Assembly: GCA_016715815.1 (NCBI GenBank)
Contig: JADJXN010000002.1
Location: 434,001-498,000 of the forward strand
Source: Oligoflexia bacterium
Lineage (GTDB): Bacteria; Bdellovibrionota; Bdellovibrionia; JABDDW01
Length of the DNA stretch: 64,000 nt
Direction of reading: 5' to 3'
The translations under genes were made by a program, and so were the position numbers. Position 1 is the stretch's first letter; every line of letters starts with the position of its first letter. The notes beneath the pieces were generated by a model. The model was not told the DNA's origin. It saw nothing but the letters and a program-made list of their open reading frames with translations, and made no database searches. Positions 16,620-25,376 of the stretch are shown here, one piece after another.

Positions 16620-17741
16620 ATGGAAAATATTTTTTGGGCAGCCCCCGCACTTATTTTAGCAGCCATTGTTATTGGCTGGGCTGCTGAAACCTCTCAAGTT
16701 TTTGTGAGCCAAGGCCTAGCCCTTGCAGTACTTGCGTGGCTTCAAACATTGCCAGAATTTGCAGTAGAAGCTGTTATTGCCTGGGAGCAAAAGCAAGACT
16801 TAATGATTGCCAACTTAACGGGTTCTTTACGCTTATTGGTAGGGCTTGGCTGGCCATTAATTTATTTTACAATGTTTGCTTTTGGCAGAAAAATTGTTAA
16901 GGCCAGAAATTCTCGCATTGTTATTTTGCTGCCAAAACAAAATTCCCTAGAAGTTTTTATGCTTTTAATTAGCACCTTTTATTTTTTATTTATTGCCATT
17001 AAAGGGTCTCTAACCTTGGGGGATAGTTTTTTTCTTATTTTGTTTTATACAATTTATTTGGTGCGTCTTTCAAAAATGCCAAAAGGTCTTCAAGAAGAAG
17101 AGGAAGATCTCCCCTGGGTTGGGCAAAAGATTTTAAAACTAAAAAATAAAAAGCGCCAGATTACATCCATTGCTTTGTTATTTATTGTGGGGGGTGCAAT
17201 TTTAAATTTTTCAGCTCATCCGTTTTTACACAGCATGGAAGCCATTGCTGTTTACTTTGGTATTTCAACTTTTGTTTTTATTCAGTGGATGGCGCCTTTT
17301 TTAAGCGAGTTTCCAGAAAAAGTAACAGCCTTTAATTGGGCAAGAACGGGTCATAAAGCACCCATTGCACTTATGAACATGGTAGGCTCAAACATTGTGC
17401 AGTGGACAGTTATGGCCGGCATGATTCCCATGATTTATTCAGTGTCTCGTGGCCAGGTTTCTCCAATTATGTTTGATCATTTTCAGACAACAGAAATTTT
17501 AATGACAGTGGCCCAATCATTTTTATCTGTTTTATTATTAATGGATCTTGAGATTCGCTTTTACGATGCACTTTTATTATTTACTTTGTGGCTCATACAA
17601 TTCATGGTTCCCTCGGTAAGAGAAGAAATTTTATACGCCTATTTGTTTTTTATTTTTGTAGAGATTTTTATTTTAATCAGAAAGAAAAAACTTTTTCATG
17701 CCCTCTCACTTTTACGTGAGTTCAATACTAAGGCTAAATAG
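16620..17741 (+). CDS. sodium/calcium exchanger-family membrane protein
   Basis: About ten hydrophobic helices are visible. Two alpha-repeat-like segments hold the acidic residues and Asn/Gly of the family: LPEFAVEAVIAWEQKQDLMIANLTGSLRL... (about residues 44-80) and FLSEFPEKVTAFNWARTGHKAPIALMNMVGSN (about 227-258). Such duplicated repeats, inserted in opposite directions, form the ion path of Na+/Ca2+ antiporters. The ion used here cannot be told; the motif deviates from the classic GNxxGSN. It precedes glpD by 12 bases in the same direction. Confidence 0.7.
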   Translation: MENIFWAAPALILAAIVIGWAAETSQVFVSQGLALAVLAWLQTLPEFAVEAVIAWEQKQDLMIANLTGSLRLLVGLGWPLIYFTMFAFGRKIVKARNSRIVILLPKQNSLEVFMLLISTFYFLFIAIKGSLTLGDSFFLILFYTIYLVRLSKMPKGLQEEEEDLPWVGQKILKLKNKKRQITSIALLFIVGGAILNFSAHPFLHSMEAIAVYFGISTFVFIQWMAPFLSEFPEKVTAFNWARTGHKAPIALMNMVGSNIVQWTVMAGMIPMIYSVSRGQVSPIMFDHFQTTEILMTVAQSFLSVLLLMDLEIRFYDALLLFTLWLIQFMVPSVREEILYAYLFFIFVEIFILIRKKKLFHALSLLREFNTKAK

Positions 17742-17753
17742 GGCGCTTAAGAT

Positions 17754-19472
17754 ATGTCTGGCGCTGCAAACCAAATGAATTTACAAAACAGAGTTGAACA
17801 TAAATTCGGTTTGCATAATTATTTTTCTTCACAGGCAAGAGAAGTTTTTTTAGCACAGATTCCTGGTGAAGATTTTGATTTATGTATTATCGGTGGCGGC
17901 ATTACAGGTGCTGGAGTTGCCAGAGACGCTGCTTCTCGAGGCATGAGGGTTTGCCTTTTAGAGCAAGATGATTTTGCCTCAGGAACAAGTAGCCGCTCCA
18001 GTAAGCTCATTCACGGAGGCATTCGCTACCTTGAAAACCTAGAATTTCATTTAGTGTTTGAAGCTCTTAATGAAAGACGCGTTCTTTTTGAAATTGCACC
18101 TCATCTTGTTCACCCACTGACTTTTGTTTTGCCGGTTTATGAATCCTCTCGTGTAGGCATGTTTAAAATGGGTCTTGGTATGTGGCTTTATGATGCTCTG
18201 GCTTTGTTTCACACTCCCAAATTTCACCAGCGTCTTAGCTTTGAGGCAAGCTTACACCAAGTGCCCTACTTAAAAGCCGCGGGCCTTAAAGGAAGCTACT
18301 TATATAGTGATGCTTATATGGATGATGACCGCTTGGTGCTTGAAACCTTAAGATCAGCCCATAGTTTTGGTGCTAAAAGTGTAAATTATGTAAAGGTTTT
18401 AAAATCTCAAAAGGATGAGGCAAAACGCATAACCGCCCTTGAGTGTGAGGATTTAAAATCAAATAAAAAATTTAGTGTTAAAGCAAGGCATTTTATTTCT
18501 ACTGTGGGGCCTTGGACAGATATTGTGGGTGAAAGCCTGGTTAATGATTGGAAAAAACTTCTTCGTCCTTCAAAGGGAATTCATTTTACAATACCCCATT
18601 CAAAACTACCTGTGCGTGATGCCATTGTGATGGCCACAGATAAGGATAAAAGAATTATTTTTGCTATTCCCAGAGGAGAAATTGTCATTATTGGCACAAC
18701 CGATACTGATTACCCCGGGGATCCGGCCGGGGTACACAGCGAACTACTTGATGTAGATTATTTAATAGGGATTGTTGAAAAATATTTTTCACACGCTAAA
18801 ATTACAAAAAAAGATATTATCGCAAGCTATGCCGGAGTTCGCCCCCTAGTACATGATGGAAGTGCTACCGAGAGCAAAACAAGTCGTGAGCATGTTATTA
18901 AACATACAAATCATAATATTACTTTTGTAGCGGGTGGGAAATACACAACCTATCGCCGCATGGCCCGTGATATTGTGGAGCTAGTGCTTAAAAAAGAATT
19001 TTCCTTGGAGCATAAAATCCAATTTGCAAGAAACCAAACGCGATTGCCAATCAACCCACTTGTAACAGTAGACACGTTAAGTGTGGCTCTGTCACAAGCA
19101 GAAGATTGGGCAAAAGAATTTAGCTTAAGTTTAAAAGAGGCAACTGTTTTAGCGCAAAGGCATGGAATGGAAGCGCTTAATTTATTAAAAAAACACAGTG
19201 ATTTAGTAAAGCCCTTCACTAAGGGCTCACAAATTTGGCAGATAGAGGCAAGCCGTGCCATAGAGCAAACCATGTGCTTACATTTAAAAGATTTTATGCT
19301 AAGGCGCTGCCCACTTTATTTAACCCAAAAAGATCATGGCATGAGTGTTATTGGTGAAGTGGCAGATTTGATGCAAAAAAAATTAGGTTGGACTGATTCA
19401 CAAAAAAATGCTGAAGTTGAATTGTATGTTAAACACATAGCCTTTGAAATGGGCTGGCAGGAGAAAAGGTGA
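17754..19472 (+). CDS. glpD: FAD-dependent glycerol-3-phosphate dehydrogenase
   Basis: An FAD-binding motif FDLCIIGGGITGAGVARDAASRG starts at residue 41, followed by FASGTSSRSSKLIHGGIRYLE, which is diagnostic of aerobic glycerol-3-phosphate dehydrogenase. Also visible are STVGPWTDIV, PSKGIHFTIPH, IIGTTDTDYPGDP, SYAGVRPLVHDG and VAGGKYTTYRRMARD, then a helical C-terminal domain. It oxidises sn-glycerol 3-phosphate to dihydroxyacetone phosphate at the inner membrane and passes electrons to quinone. An N-terminal extension of about 30 residues precedes the core. The stop overlaps the GTG of the next gene by 4 bases (GTGA). Confidence 0.93.
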   Translation: MSGAANQMNLQNRVEHKFGLHNYFSSQAREVFLAQIPGEDFDLCIIGGGITGAGVARDAASRGMRVCLLEQDDFASGTSSRSSKLIHGGIRYLENLEFHLVFEALNERRVLFEIAPHLVHPLTFVLPVYESSRVGMFKMGLGMWLYDALALFHTPKFHQRLSFEASLHQVPYLKAAGLKGSYLYSDAYMDDDRLVLETLRSAHSFGAKSVNYVKVLKSQKDEAKRITALECEDLKSNKKFSVKARHFISTVGPWTDIVGESLVNDWKKLLRPSKGIHFTIPHSKLPVRDAIVMATDKDKRIIFAIPRGEIVIIGTTDTDYPGDPAGVHSELLDVDYLIGIVEKYFSHAKITKKDIIASYAGVRPLVHDGSATESKTSREHVIKHTNHNITFVAGGKYTTYRRMARDIVELVLKKEFSLEHKIQFARNQTRLPINPLVTVDTLSVALSQAEDWAKEFSLSLKEATVLAQRHGMEALNLLKKHSDLVKPFTKGSQIWQIEASRAIEQTMCLHLKDFMLRRCPLYLTQKDHGMSVIGEVADLMQKKLGWTDSQKNAEVELYVKHIAFEMGWQEKR

Positions 19473-20821
19473 GAGTACTTAAACATGAATTCCCAAAGCA
19501 AATAAAATACATTGTTGGTAACGAGGCGGCCGAAAGATTCAGCTTTTACGGAATGCGAAGCATTCTTGTGGTTTTTATGGTCTCCCAACTTTTAATGCCA
19601 GAGCCTGATGCAAAAGCAGTTTTTCATTTATTTGTTGCTGCTTGCTACTTGTTACCACTGTTTGGTGCTTACATATCAGATCGGTTTTTAGGAAAATATA
19701 AAACGATCATGACACTTTCCATGTTTTACTGTGCGGGACACGCAGTTTTATCTGTGTGGGAAAATAAAACAGGTATGTATGTGGGCTTAGCCCTTATTGC
19801 CTTGGGTGCAGGTGGTATTAAACCATGTGTTTCAGCCCACGTGGGGGACCAATTTACTCAGGCGAATAAACATCTTGTAAAAAAGGTTTTTGATTTATTT
19901 TACTGGATGATTAATTTTGGCTCCTTCTTTTCAACAATTATAATTCCCTGGACATATACAAAATATGGAGCGCAAGTAGCTTTTGGTATCCCTGGAATTT
20001 TAATGTTTATTGCAACATACGTATTTTGGCTTGGTAGAAAATACTATGTTCATGTGCCTCCTACTGGAAAAAACGCCAGCGGTTTTGTTGCTGTAACCTG
20101 GACAGCACTTTTGAATATGGGTAAAAGCAAAGGAGATTTTTTCTCAGGTGCCGCAAAAAAACATAAAGCTGACGCCATTGATGCTGCCCGTGCTGTTGTT
20201 AAAGTAGCAAAATTATTTATTACTGTTTCTGTGTTTTGGGCGCTTTTTGACCAACACGCATCTAGTTGGATTTTGCAAGGCCAAAGAATGAATTTAGATT
20301 TTATGGGAATGAATATTAACCCTGTTCAGTTACAAGCCCTAAACCCGATTATGGTTATGGTGCTTATTCCGCTTTTTAGTTTTGGTTTGTATCCGGCAAT
20401 TGAGAAGTATTTAAAAATTAAAATGACCCCACTTAAAAAAATGTCAACAGGCATGTATATAGCAGCCCTTTCATTTTTATTTGTGGCTATAATTCAAAGC
20501 TTTTTAGACCGTGGCCAACAAATTAATATTATGTGGCAGTTTGTTCCCTATTTAGTTTTAACTTGTGCTGAGGTTATGATTTCCATCACAGGTCTTGAGT
20601 TTGCCTACACTCAAGCGCCGCGTTCTGTTAAAAGTACCATCATGAGTTTTTGGCTTCTTACGGTTTTTATTGGAAATTTAATCACAGCTTATATTTCTAA
20701 AATCAATATTTTCCAAGGCAGTGCCTTCTTCTTATTTTTTGCAGCCCTCATGCTGGTGGTAGCTTTTATTTTTACTTACTCTGCAATGAAGTACAAAGTG
20801 CAGGAATATATTGAGGGGTAA
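19469..20821 (+). CDS. POT/PTR-family proton-coupled oligopeptide transporter
   Basis: The first helix carries the ExxERFxxYG motif (NEAAERFSFYGMR), the proton-coupling signature of POT transporters; further motifs are YLLPLFGAYISDRFLGKYKTI and GAGGIKPCVSAHVGDQF. About 12 to 14 helices are seen in 450 residues. It imports di- and tripeptides with protons. Start is GTG 19469, overlapping the glpD stop. A small peptide importer beside an OppA-like binding protein elsewhere in the window suits a peptide-using lifestyle. Confidence 0.9.
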   Translation: MRVLKHEFPKQIKYIVGNEAAERFSFYGMRSILVVFMVSQLLMPEPDAKAVFHLFVAACYLLPLFGAYISDRFLGKYKTIMTLSMFYCAGHAVLSVWENKTGMYVGLALIALGAGGIKPCVSAHVGDQFTQANKHLVKKVFDLFYWMINFGSFFSTIIIPWTYTKYGAQVAFGIPGILMFIATYVFWLGRKYYVHVPPTGKNASGFVAVTWTALLNMGKSKGDFFSGAAKKHKADAIDAARAVVKVAKLFITVSVFWALFDQHASSWILQGQRMNLDFMGMNINPVQLQALNPIMVMVLIPLFSFGLYPAIEKYLKIKMTPLKKMSTGMYIAALSFLFVAIIQSFLDRGQQINIMWQFVPYLVLTCAEVMISITGLEFAYTQAPRSVKSTIMSFWLLTVFIGNLITAYISKINIFQGSAFFLFFAALMLVVAFIFTYSAMKYKVQEYIEG

Positions 20822-20908
20822 AGGTGGGGCGTTCTCATAACTTTATTAAATGGGAAATGATTCTTTTCGGGTATTCGGCAGGTCTCTTTCAAGTGCTCCG
20901 CCCCTCCT
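20822..20908. repeat. imperfect inverted repeat beside the Y1 transposase-like gene
   Basis: AGGTGGGGCG (20822-20831) and CGCCCCTCCT (20899-20908) are inverted repeats with one mismatch, 67 bases apart, between the POT gene and the transposase-like gene. GCAGG near 20878 and CCTGC near 20906 form a second possible stem. REP-associated Y1 proteins recognise such hairpins, but a single copy proves nothing. Confidence 0.3.
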
Positions 20909-20927
20909 GCAAGAAGCATTTAGGCGG

Positions 20928-21479
20928 CTAACTTGAATTTGCCCTACTTCCCTCTACAAGTATCATTTTTGCGCTAAAGCGTGTACCGCCTAAGCCTTCA
21001 ATTTGGTTTATCAGCATGTAGTCCTTCATTGTAAGCCAGGCTCTAACACCAGCCACAATGCGTGTGTAGGGCCTAAAATCCCAAAAAGAATCATCATTTG
21101 AGCCAAGGTTTTTGTTCCATTTTGTAATTTGAAGGGCAATAGAGCCAGTGAGGGCCCGAATAAAGTTATTAAAACTAAAACGATTACTAAGCTTAAGCAT
21201 GATGTGAAGGTGGTTTCCCACATTTGCACAGCTAATCACTTTTACTCCCCACTTATTTGCCTGCTTTTTAAGAGCGTGGTTAATAATTTGCTTATTAGCC
21301 TTATTCCAAAATGAAAACTCGCCAGTAGCGCGTGAGGAGCGAAGTACTAAGTGTATGGGGTGCTTTGTGGAAAGCGGCCTGGCTGTGCGGTGGGCCCTTT
21401 TTGTTGTGAGTGAACCACCGAAAAACAGTTGTGGTTTAAATTCTTTCGCTTGAAATTTGATTTGCGCGTGTCTATGCAT
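20928..21479 (-). CDS. Y1 (HUH) transposase-like protein, RAYT type
   Basis: The protein shows the order of REP-associated tyrosine transposases: RPLSTKHPIHLVLRSSRATGEFSF at the first strand, an ISCANVGNHLHIMLKL segment with the His-hydrophobic-His metal motif, a FIRALTGSIALQIT helix and a C-terminal DYMLINQIEG with the likely catalytic Tyr. Such proteins nick single-stranded DNA at REP hairpins. There is only one gene, no IS200-type ends are evident and no TnpB, so it looks like a resident single-copy RAYT. The start is unsure: ATG 21479 or, with a hydrophobic leader, ATG 21518; neither has a good ribosome binding site. Confidence 0.75.
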   Translation of the reverse strand: MHRHAQIKFQAKEFKPQLFFGGSLTTKRAHRTARPLSTKHPIHLVLRSSRATGEFSFWNKANKQIINHALKKQANKWGVKVISCANVGNHLHIMLKLSNRFSFNNFIRALTGSIALQITKWNKNLGSNDDSFWDFRPYTRIVAGVRAWLTMKDYMLINQIEGLGGTRFSAKMILVEGSRANSS

Positions 21480-21611
21480 GTGAGCGAAGGTATTTTGAAA
21501 CAGTAAAAAGATCAACATAAAAAATAGTAAAAATGATATTTTGAAGCGAGAAACGCCAAAATAAACTTAACCAACCAATAACGAAGGTATTTTTTGAGGG
21601 GGAGAGCTAAA

Positions 21612-22073
21612 TTACCGCCTACTAAGCTTTATAATAAAGTCTTTAATTTTAGCGGCATTGGTGAGCCCGTGAAGGCTTAAAAAGCGCATGTATTCTGAGC
21701 CGCCAGTGGCAAGAACATTTAAATAGCCACGGGTGAAAACATTAACCAGTGATCCACTTATGCGCAGTCTCACGGAGCCTGCCAGGTAGTTTTTTGTTAT
21801 GCTAATGGCTACATCTGCCATGGTTTGATGCGGGCTTGCCACTAAGTTTTCTATGGCCTCAGGGCTTAGGTAAAACACAAGGTCTGGGTTTTGGGGGCGG
21901 CGGCGTTCAAAACTAGGCTTCCCGTCTTTTGATTTATAATAGACGCACTCATTGTGATCGTTAATAACAACCCCCACTTCAGCTTTTGTGCTTAAGTTTT
22001 TAATGGCGGTGACACTTGCGGGGTTTGTTTCCAAAAAGTGCTTTAGTTTTTCAAAGGCAAGTTGATCATACAT
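21612..22073 (-). CDS. small protein, possibly SCP2-like sterol/lipid-binding fold
   Basis: A 153-residue protein without signal peptide or membrane segment. PDLVFYLSPEAIENLVASP followed by a helix and GSVRLRISGSLVNVFTRGYL resembles the latter half of SCP2-type lipid-binding domains (a strand, a helix, then a strand with the pattern G.h.h.G.h). The match is weak and made by eye. It is transcribed divergently from the AMP nucleosidase gene, about 60 bases away. No partner gene suggests a role. Confidence 0.5.
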   Translation of the reverse strand: MYDQLAFEKLKHFLETNPASVTAIKNLSTKAEVGVVINDHNECVYYKSKDGKPSFERRRPQNPDLVFYLSPEAIENLVASPHQTMADVAISITKNYLAGSVRLRISGSLVNVFTRGYLNVLATGGSEYMRFLSLHGLTNAAKIKDFIIKLSRR

Positions 22074-22135
22074 AACAAAAGGAAAATAAACTAAGGGTTT
22101 GCTTAAGTAAAGTTACTTAAATACAATATAAACCC

Positions 22136-22957
22136 ATGAAGACACCATCAATAAAATCTCTTATAACAAAGCAAGAGCGTACCTGGAACAACCCTAAAAA
22201 ACTTCTCATAGCACGCAACATGCTAGAGCGCTATACGGGCTCTTTGGCAAAAGATTTTCAAAAAAACATCATATTAACTAATTTTGAATATTACATGCAT
22301 CGCTTTAGTAAGCGTTTTAACGCTCCCTTGGTTCAGGGCTCAGTGATGCGCGTGGCACATAGTAAGTCTTTGGGTGTGAGTATAGTTGATTTTAAAATAG
22401 GTAGTCCCACAGCGGCCCTTGTTATTGAAATGCTCTCAAGTATTAAGCCGGATGCCGTTTTAATGCTGGGTATGTGTGGCGGTTTGCACAGAGACTTAAA
22501 AATTGGTGATTTTGTACTACCCATAGCGGCCATTCGGGATGAAGGCACAAGTATTCATTTTATGCCAGAGCAAGTGCCGGCTCTGCCGGCTTTTAAAATT
22601 CAAAAGTTTCTGTCCCAAATTATTGTTGAAAAAAACCTTAAATATCAAGCTGGTGTTATACACACTACAGATTATCGCTTCTGGGAATTTGACGATGAGT
22701 TTAAAACAACCCTTATACGTGAAAAAGTAGCGGCCATTGAGATGGAATGCTCTTCCTTATTTGTCACAGCCTTTGCCTGCAAGGTGCCATGCGGAGCGCT
22801 TCTATTAGTAAGTGATTTACCGTTTAAAAAGATAAAGACTAAATCCTCAGCAAAGAAAATTTTTAGAGAGTTTACCGATAAGCATCTTGAAGTGGGTGTA
22901 CAGGCCATGAGCGAAATTGAAGAACGTGGCGATAAGGTGCGTCATTTTGAGTGGTAA
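22136..22957 (+). CDS. amn: AMP nucleosidase, short form
   Basis: The sequence matches the catalytic phosphorylase-like domain of AMP nucleosidase: VDFKIGSPTAALVIEML, AVLMLGMCGGLHRDLKIGDFVLPIAAIRDEGTS, VPALPAFKIQKF, TTDYRFWEFDDEFK, AIEMECSSLFVTAF, PCGALLLVSDLPF and FTDKHLEVG. It splits AMP into adenine and ribose 5-phosphate. At 273 residues it lacks the N-terminal regulatory domain of the E. coli enzyme (484 residues), as the short forms in some other phyla do. It ends 47 bases before mreB. Confidence 0.88.
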   Translation: MKTPSIKSLITKQERTWNNPKKLLIARNMLERYTGSLAKDFQKNIILTNFEYYMHRFSKRFNAPLVQGSVMRVAHSKSLGVSIVDFKIGSPTAALVIEMLSSIKPDAVLMLGMCGGLHRDLKIGDFVLPIAAIRDEGTSIHFMPEQVPALPAFKIQKFLSQIIVEKNLKYQAGVIHTTDYRFWEFDDEFKTTLIREKVAAIEMECSSLFVTAFACKVPCGALLLVSDLPFKKIKTKSSAKKIFREFTDKHLEVGVQAMSEIEERGDKVRHFEW

Positions 22958-22965
22958 TCATGTCC

Positions 22966-22995
22966 TTGACTAAACCCCATAAAAAACAGTTAAAT
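22966..22995 (+). promoter_or_regulatory. possible sigma70 promoter of mreB
   Basis: TTGACT (22966-22971), an 18-base spacer and TTAAAT (22990-22995) lie just before the mreB start at 23005. The -35 is good, the -10 poor, and the leader would be very short, so this is tentative. Confidence 0.35.
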
Positions 22996-23004
22996 ATTTA
23001 AAAC

Positions 23005-24048
23005 ATGAACCTTTTTAACAAATTTTCAGATTATTTTTCAAACGACATAGCCATCGATCTTGGTACCGCAAGCACACTTGTGTATGCCAGGGGCCGCGGA
23101 ATTATTTTAAATGAGCCTTCAGTGGTGGCGGTTCAAAAAAATTATCGTGGTTTGCAAAACAGAGTTTTAGCAGTTGGCAAAGAAGCAAAAGACATGTTGG
23201 GAAGGACTCCTGGTTCTATTGTAGCCATTCGTCCCATTAAAGACGGCGTCATTGCAGATTTTGAAGTAACCCAATCAATGCTAAAATATTTTATTTCAAA
23301 ATCCACTGGTGGAAAAAAATCTTTTGTCAGACCAAGAATTATAATTTGTGTTCCCTACGGAATTACACAGGTTGAAAAAAGAGCGGTTAAAGAATCTGCC
23401 CAATCCGCAGGAGCAAGGGAAGTTTATTTAATTGAAGAGCCCATGGCAGCAGCCATTGGAGCGGGCCTTCCTATTACTGAACCAAGCGGGAACATGGTTG
23501 TTGATATTGGTGGTGGTACCACGGGAGTGGCTGTTATCAGCCTTGGTGGAATTGTTTATTGCAAATCTATAAAAGTAGCTGGAGATAAATTTGACGAAGC
23601 TATTGTGAATTATGTTCGTCGCCAATTTAATTTATTAATTGGTGAGCGTACCGCTGAAAATATTAAAATGACTATTGGCAATGCTTATCCCTTTGAAGAA
23701 GAGCGTGTGATGGAAATTAAAGGCCGAGATCTTGTGGCAGGGGCCCCTAAAACAATTGAAATTACATCTACCCAAGTACATGATGCCTTAACAGATGCAG
23801 TTAATGAAGTTGTAGATGCAGTTAAAACTGCTTTAGAGAAAACGCCACCAGAGCTAGCTTCTGATATTGTTGATAATGGAATTGTTCTTACCGGCGGTGG
23901 AGCATTGCTTGCAAATTTAGATGTTTTACTAAGAGAAAGAACAGGACTGCCAGTTTCTCTTGCAGAAGACCCACTTACTTGCGTAGTGCTTGGTTCTGGA
24001 AAAGTTTTAGAAGAGTTAGACCTACTAAAACAATTAACCACGGATTAA
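23005..24048 (+). CDS. mreB: rod-shape-determining actin homologue MreB
   Basis: A 347-residue protein with the MreB actin-fold motifs: phosphate-1 IAIDLGTASTLVYARGRG, connecting NEPSVVAV, EEPMAAAIGAGLP, phosphate-2 VVDIGGGTTGVAVISLGGIV and adenosine motif VLTGGGALLANLD. It binds ATP and forms membrane-attached filaments that direct lateral cell-wall synthesis. mreC, mreD, pbp2 and rodA are not next to it, as they usually are; instead a sigma-like gene starts three bases after its stop. Bdellovibrio is known to carry two mreB genes; whether this is a second copy cannot be judged here. Confidence 0.93.
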   Translation: MNLFNKFSDYFSNDIAIDLGTASTLVYARGRGIILNEPSVVAVQKNYRGLQNRVLAVGKEAKDMLGRTPGSIVAIRPIKDGVIADFEVTQSMLKYFISKSTGGKKSFVRPRIIICVPYGITQVEKRAVKESAQSAGAREVYLIEEPMAAAIGAGLPITEPSGNMVVDIGGGTTGVAVISLGGIVYCKSIKVAGDKFDEAIVNYVRRQFNLLIGERTAENIKMTIGNAYPFEEERVMEIKGRDLVAGAPKTIEITSTQVHDALTDAVNEVVDAVKTALEKTPPELASDIVDNGIVLTGGGALLANLDVLLRERTGLPVSLAEDPLTCVVLGSGKVLEELDLLKQLTTD

Positions 24049-24051
24049 TTC

Positions 24052-24480
24052 ATGTTTGAGGCCTACGCCAAATTGGCCCTTAATTTTTACTTCTTTTTGT
24101 TAGGAGATGAGGCTCTTGCCATTACGGGAGCATCTCAAACAATGAAAAAATGCAAAAAATTTAAAAAGACTGGTTTAAATCAAGTCGATTTTCTAAAAAT
24201 ACTCATTAGTGACTATGAAAAAATAAAAAGCAAAATTAAAAATAAAAATCTTATTGGAGCTCATCAGCTCACTAAAAGCCAATGGAACCAAGTGGATCCA
24301 ACAAAGCTTATAAAATGGAAGCATTTTATAAAAAATGCTGATTCCCAGTTAGAGGTGGTGTTGGCTTTGCGATATTTATTAAATGTTCCAAACGATATTA
24401 TCTCTCAAGCCATGGATGTTCCCAAAGGAACTGTTTTATACAGAATTGGGAGAGGATTGGAGCAGTTATCAATAAAGTAG
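24052..24480 (+). CDS. sigma-70-like regulator with region 4-type helix-turn-helix
   Basis: The C-terminal part (about residues 95-140: EVVLALRYLLNVPNDIISQAMDVPKGTVLYRIGRGLEQL) reads as a sigma region 4 helix-turn-helix, with the xxLxYLxxxPxxxIAxxLxxPxGTVxSRLxRGxxxL pattern of ECF sigma factors. The first 90 residues are shorter and more basic than a normal region 2 and lack a clear -10 recognition motif. It may be a small diverged ECF factor. The next gene encodes an anti-sigma-like membrane protein, 8 bases on, the usual arrangement of an ECF pair. It starts three bases after mreB, implying one transcript. Confidence 0.65.
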   Translation: MFEAYAKLALNFYFFLLGDEALAITGASQTMKKCKKFKKTGLNQVDFLKILISDYEKIKSKIKNKNLIGAHQLTKSQWNQVDPTKLIKWKHFIKNADSQLEVVLALRYLLNVPNDIISQAMDVPKGTVLYRIGRGLEQLSIK

Positions 24481-24488
24481 AGAGAGAG

Positions 24489-25376
24489 TTGTCATCATTT
24501 TTTTGTAAAGAGCTGCTCCCTGCTTTTATCGAAAAAGATTTAGATAAAAATAGGGCCGAAGCCATTGAAAATTATTTAGATAAAGATCAAAAACTAAAAC
24601 AAGAATACCAAAAACTTAAAACACAAGTTGAATATTTAGAAGAAATATCGCGCGTAACGCCCAACCCTGAGCTTGTTAAATTTATTCTTAACCAAGAAAC
24701 AAATGTTCAAGAATTAATTAATAAATACAAGTGGTCACGTTGGAGCCCTGCCTCTCAATGGGTGGTGCAGCTTGCAGTGGTTGGAATGTTTTTGGTGGCT
24801 ACAGTTCAAATTTTCCCATGGTTGAATTTAGCGCGCTCACTTAAAAGTACAGAGATTGCATTTTTAACAAAGCAATCTCAACAAGAAGAGGATGTTTTAA
24901 AAATCGGAACACGTGTTGTGTATGGCCCTTTTTGGCCCAAGGACATGGCCTCACCTGAAAACTATGCAAAACAAGTTGAGGAAAACAAAATTAAAAATGC
25001 CCAAATTGCAGATATTGTTGCTAAAACCGATGAGACCCATAACCTTCAAGGAGATGAACAGGAGGAAGTTGTTGTAAAACAGGAGGGTTTTGTTTGGAGA
25101 GGTGTTTTACATGTACCTGAGTTAAACAATGATATTGCAACCAAAATTAGTAACCACATTGTAAGTCTTGGTGGAGCAAAAGCGGGACAAGTTGAGTTGG
25201 GTTGGGTTAAGGGGGATACCCGCTACTTCCACTTTACCTTGCCAATAGATAAATATACAGAGTTTCAAAGTTTCATGGTGGAGCAAGGCAAGTTAATTCT
25301 TAAAAAGGAAAAGCATCCACGGGTAATGAAAGAAGGAACAATGCGTATTATTATGTCTGTTGAGGGGCAGAGGTGA
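24489..25376 (+). CDS. anti-sigma-like membrane protein
   Basis: The N-terminus FFCKELLPAFIEKDLDKNRAEAIENYL resembles the zinc-finger anti-sigma domain (C...LLPxxxxxDL...), though only one Cys is visible and the HxxxCxxC pair is missing. A helical linker follows, then one membrane helix at about residues 90-110 (WVVQLAVVGMFLVATVQIFP) and a periplasmic region of 185 residues. That layout suits a protein holding a sigma factor at the membrane and sensing envelope state. It starts with TTG after GAGAGAG, 8 bases after the sigma-like gene, and overlaps the kinase by 4 bases. Confidence 0.6.
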   Translation: MSSFFCKELLPAFIEKDLDKNRAEAIENYLDKDQKLKQEYQKLKTQVEYLEEISRVTPNPELVKFILNQETNVQELINKYKWSRWSPASQWVVQLAVVGMFLVATVQIFPWLNLARSLKSTEIAFLTKQSQQEEDVLKIGTRVVYGPFWPKDMASPENYAKQVEENKIKNAQIADIVAKTDETHNLQGDEQEEVVVKQEGFVWRGVLHVPELNNDIATKISNHIVSLGGAKAGQVELGWVKGDTRYFHFTLPIDKYTEFQSFMVEQGKLILKKEKHPRVMKEGTMRIIMSVEGQR

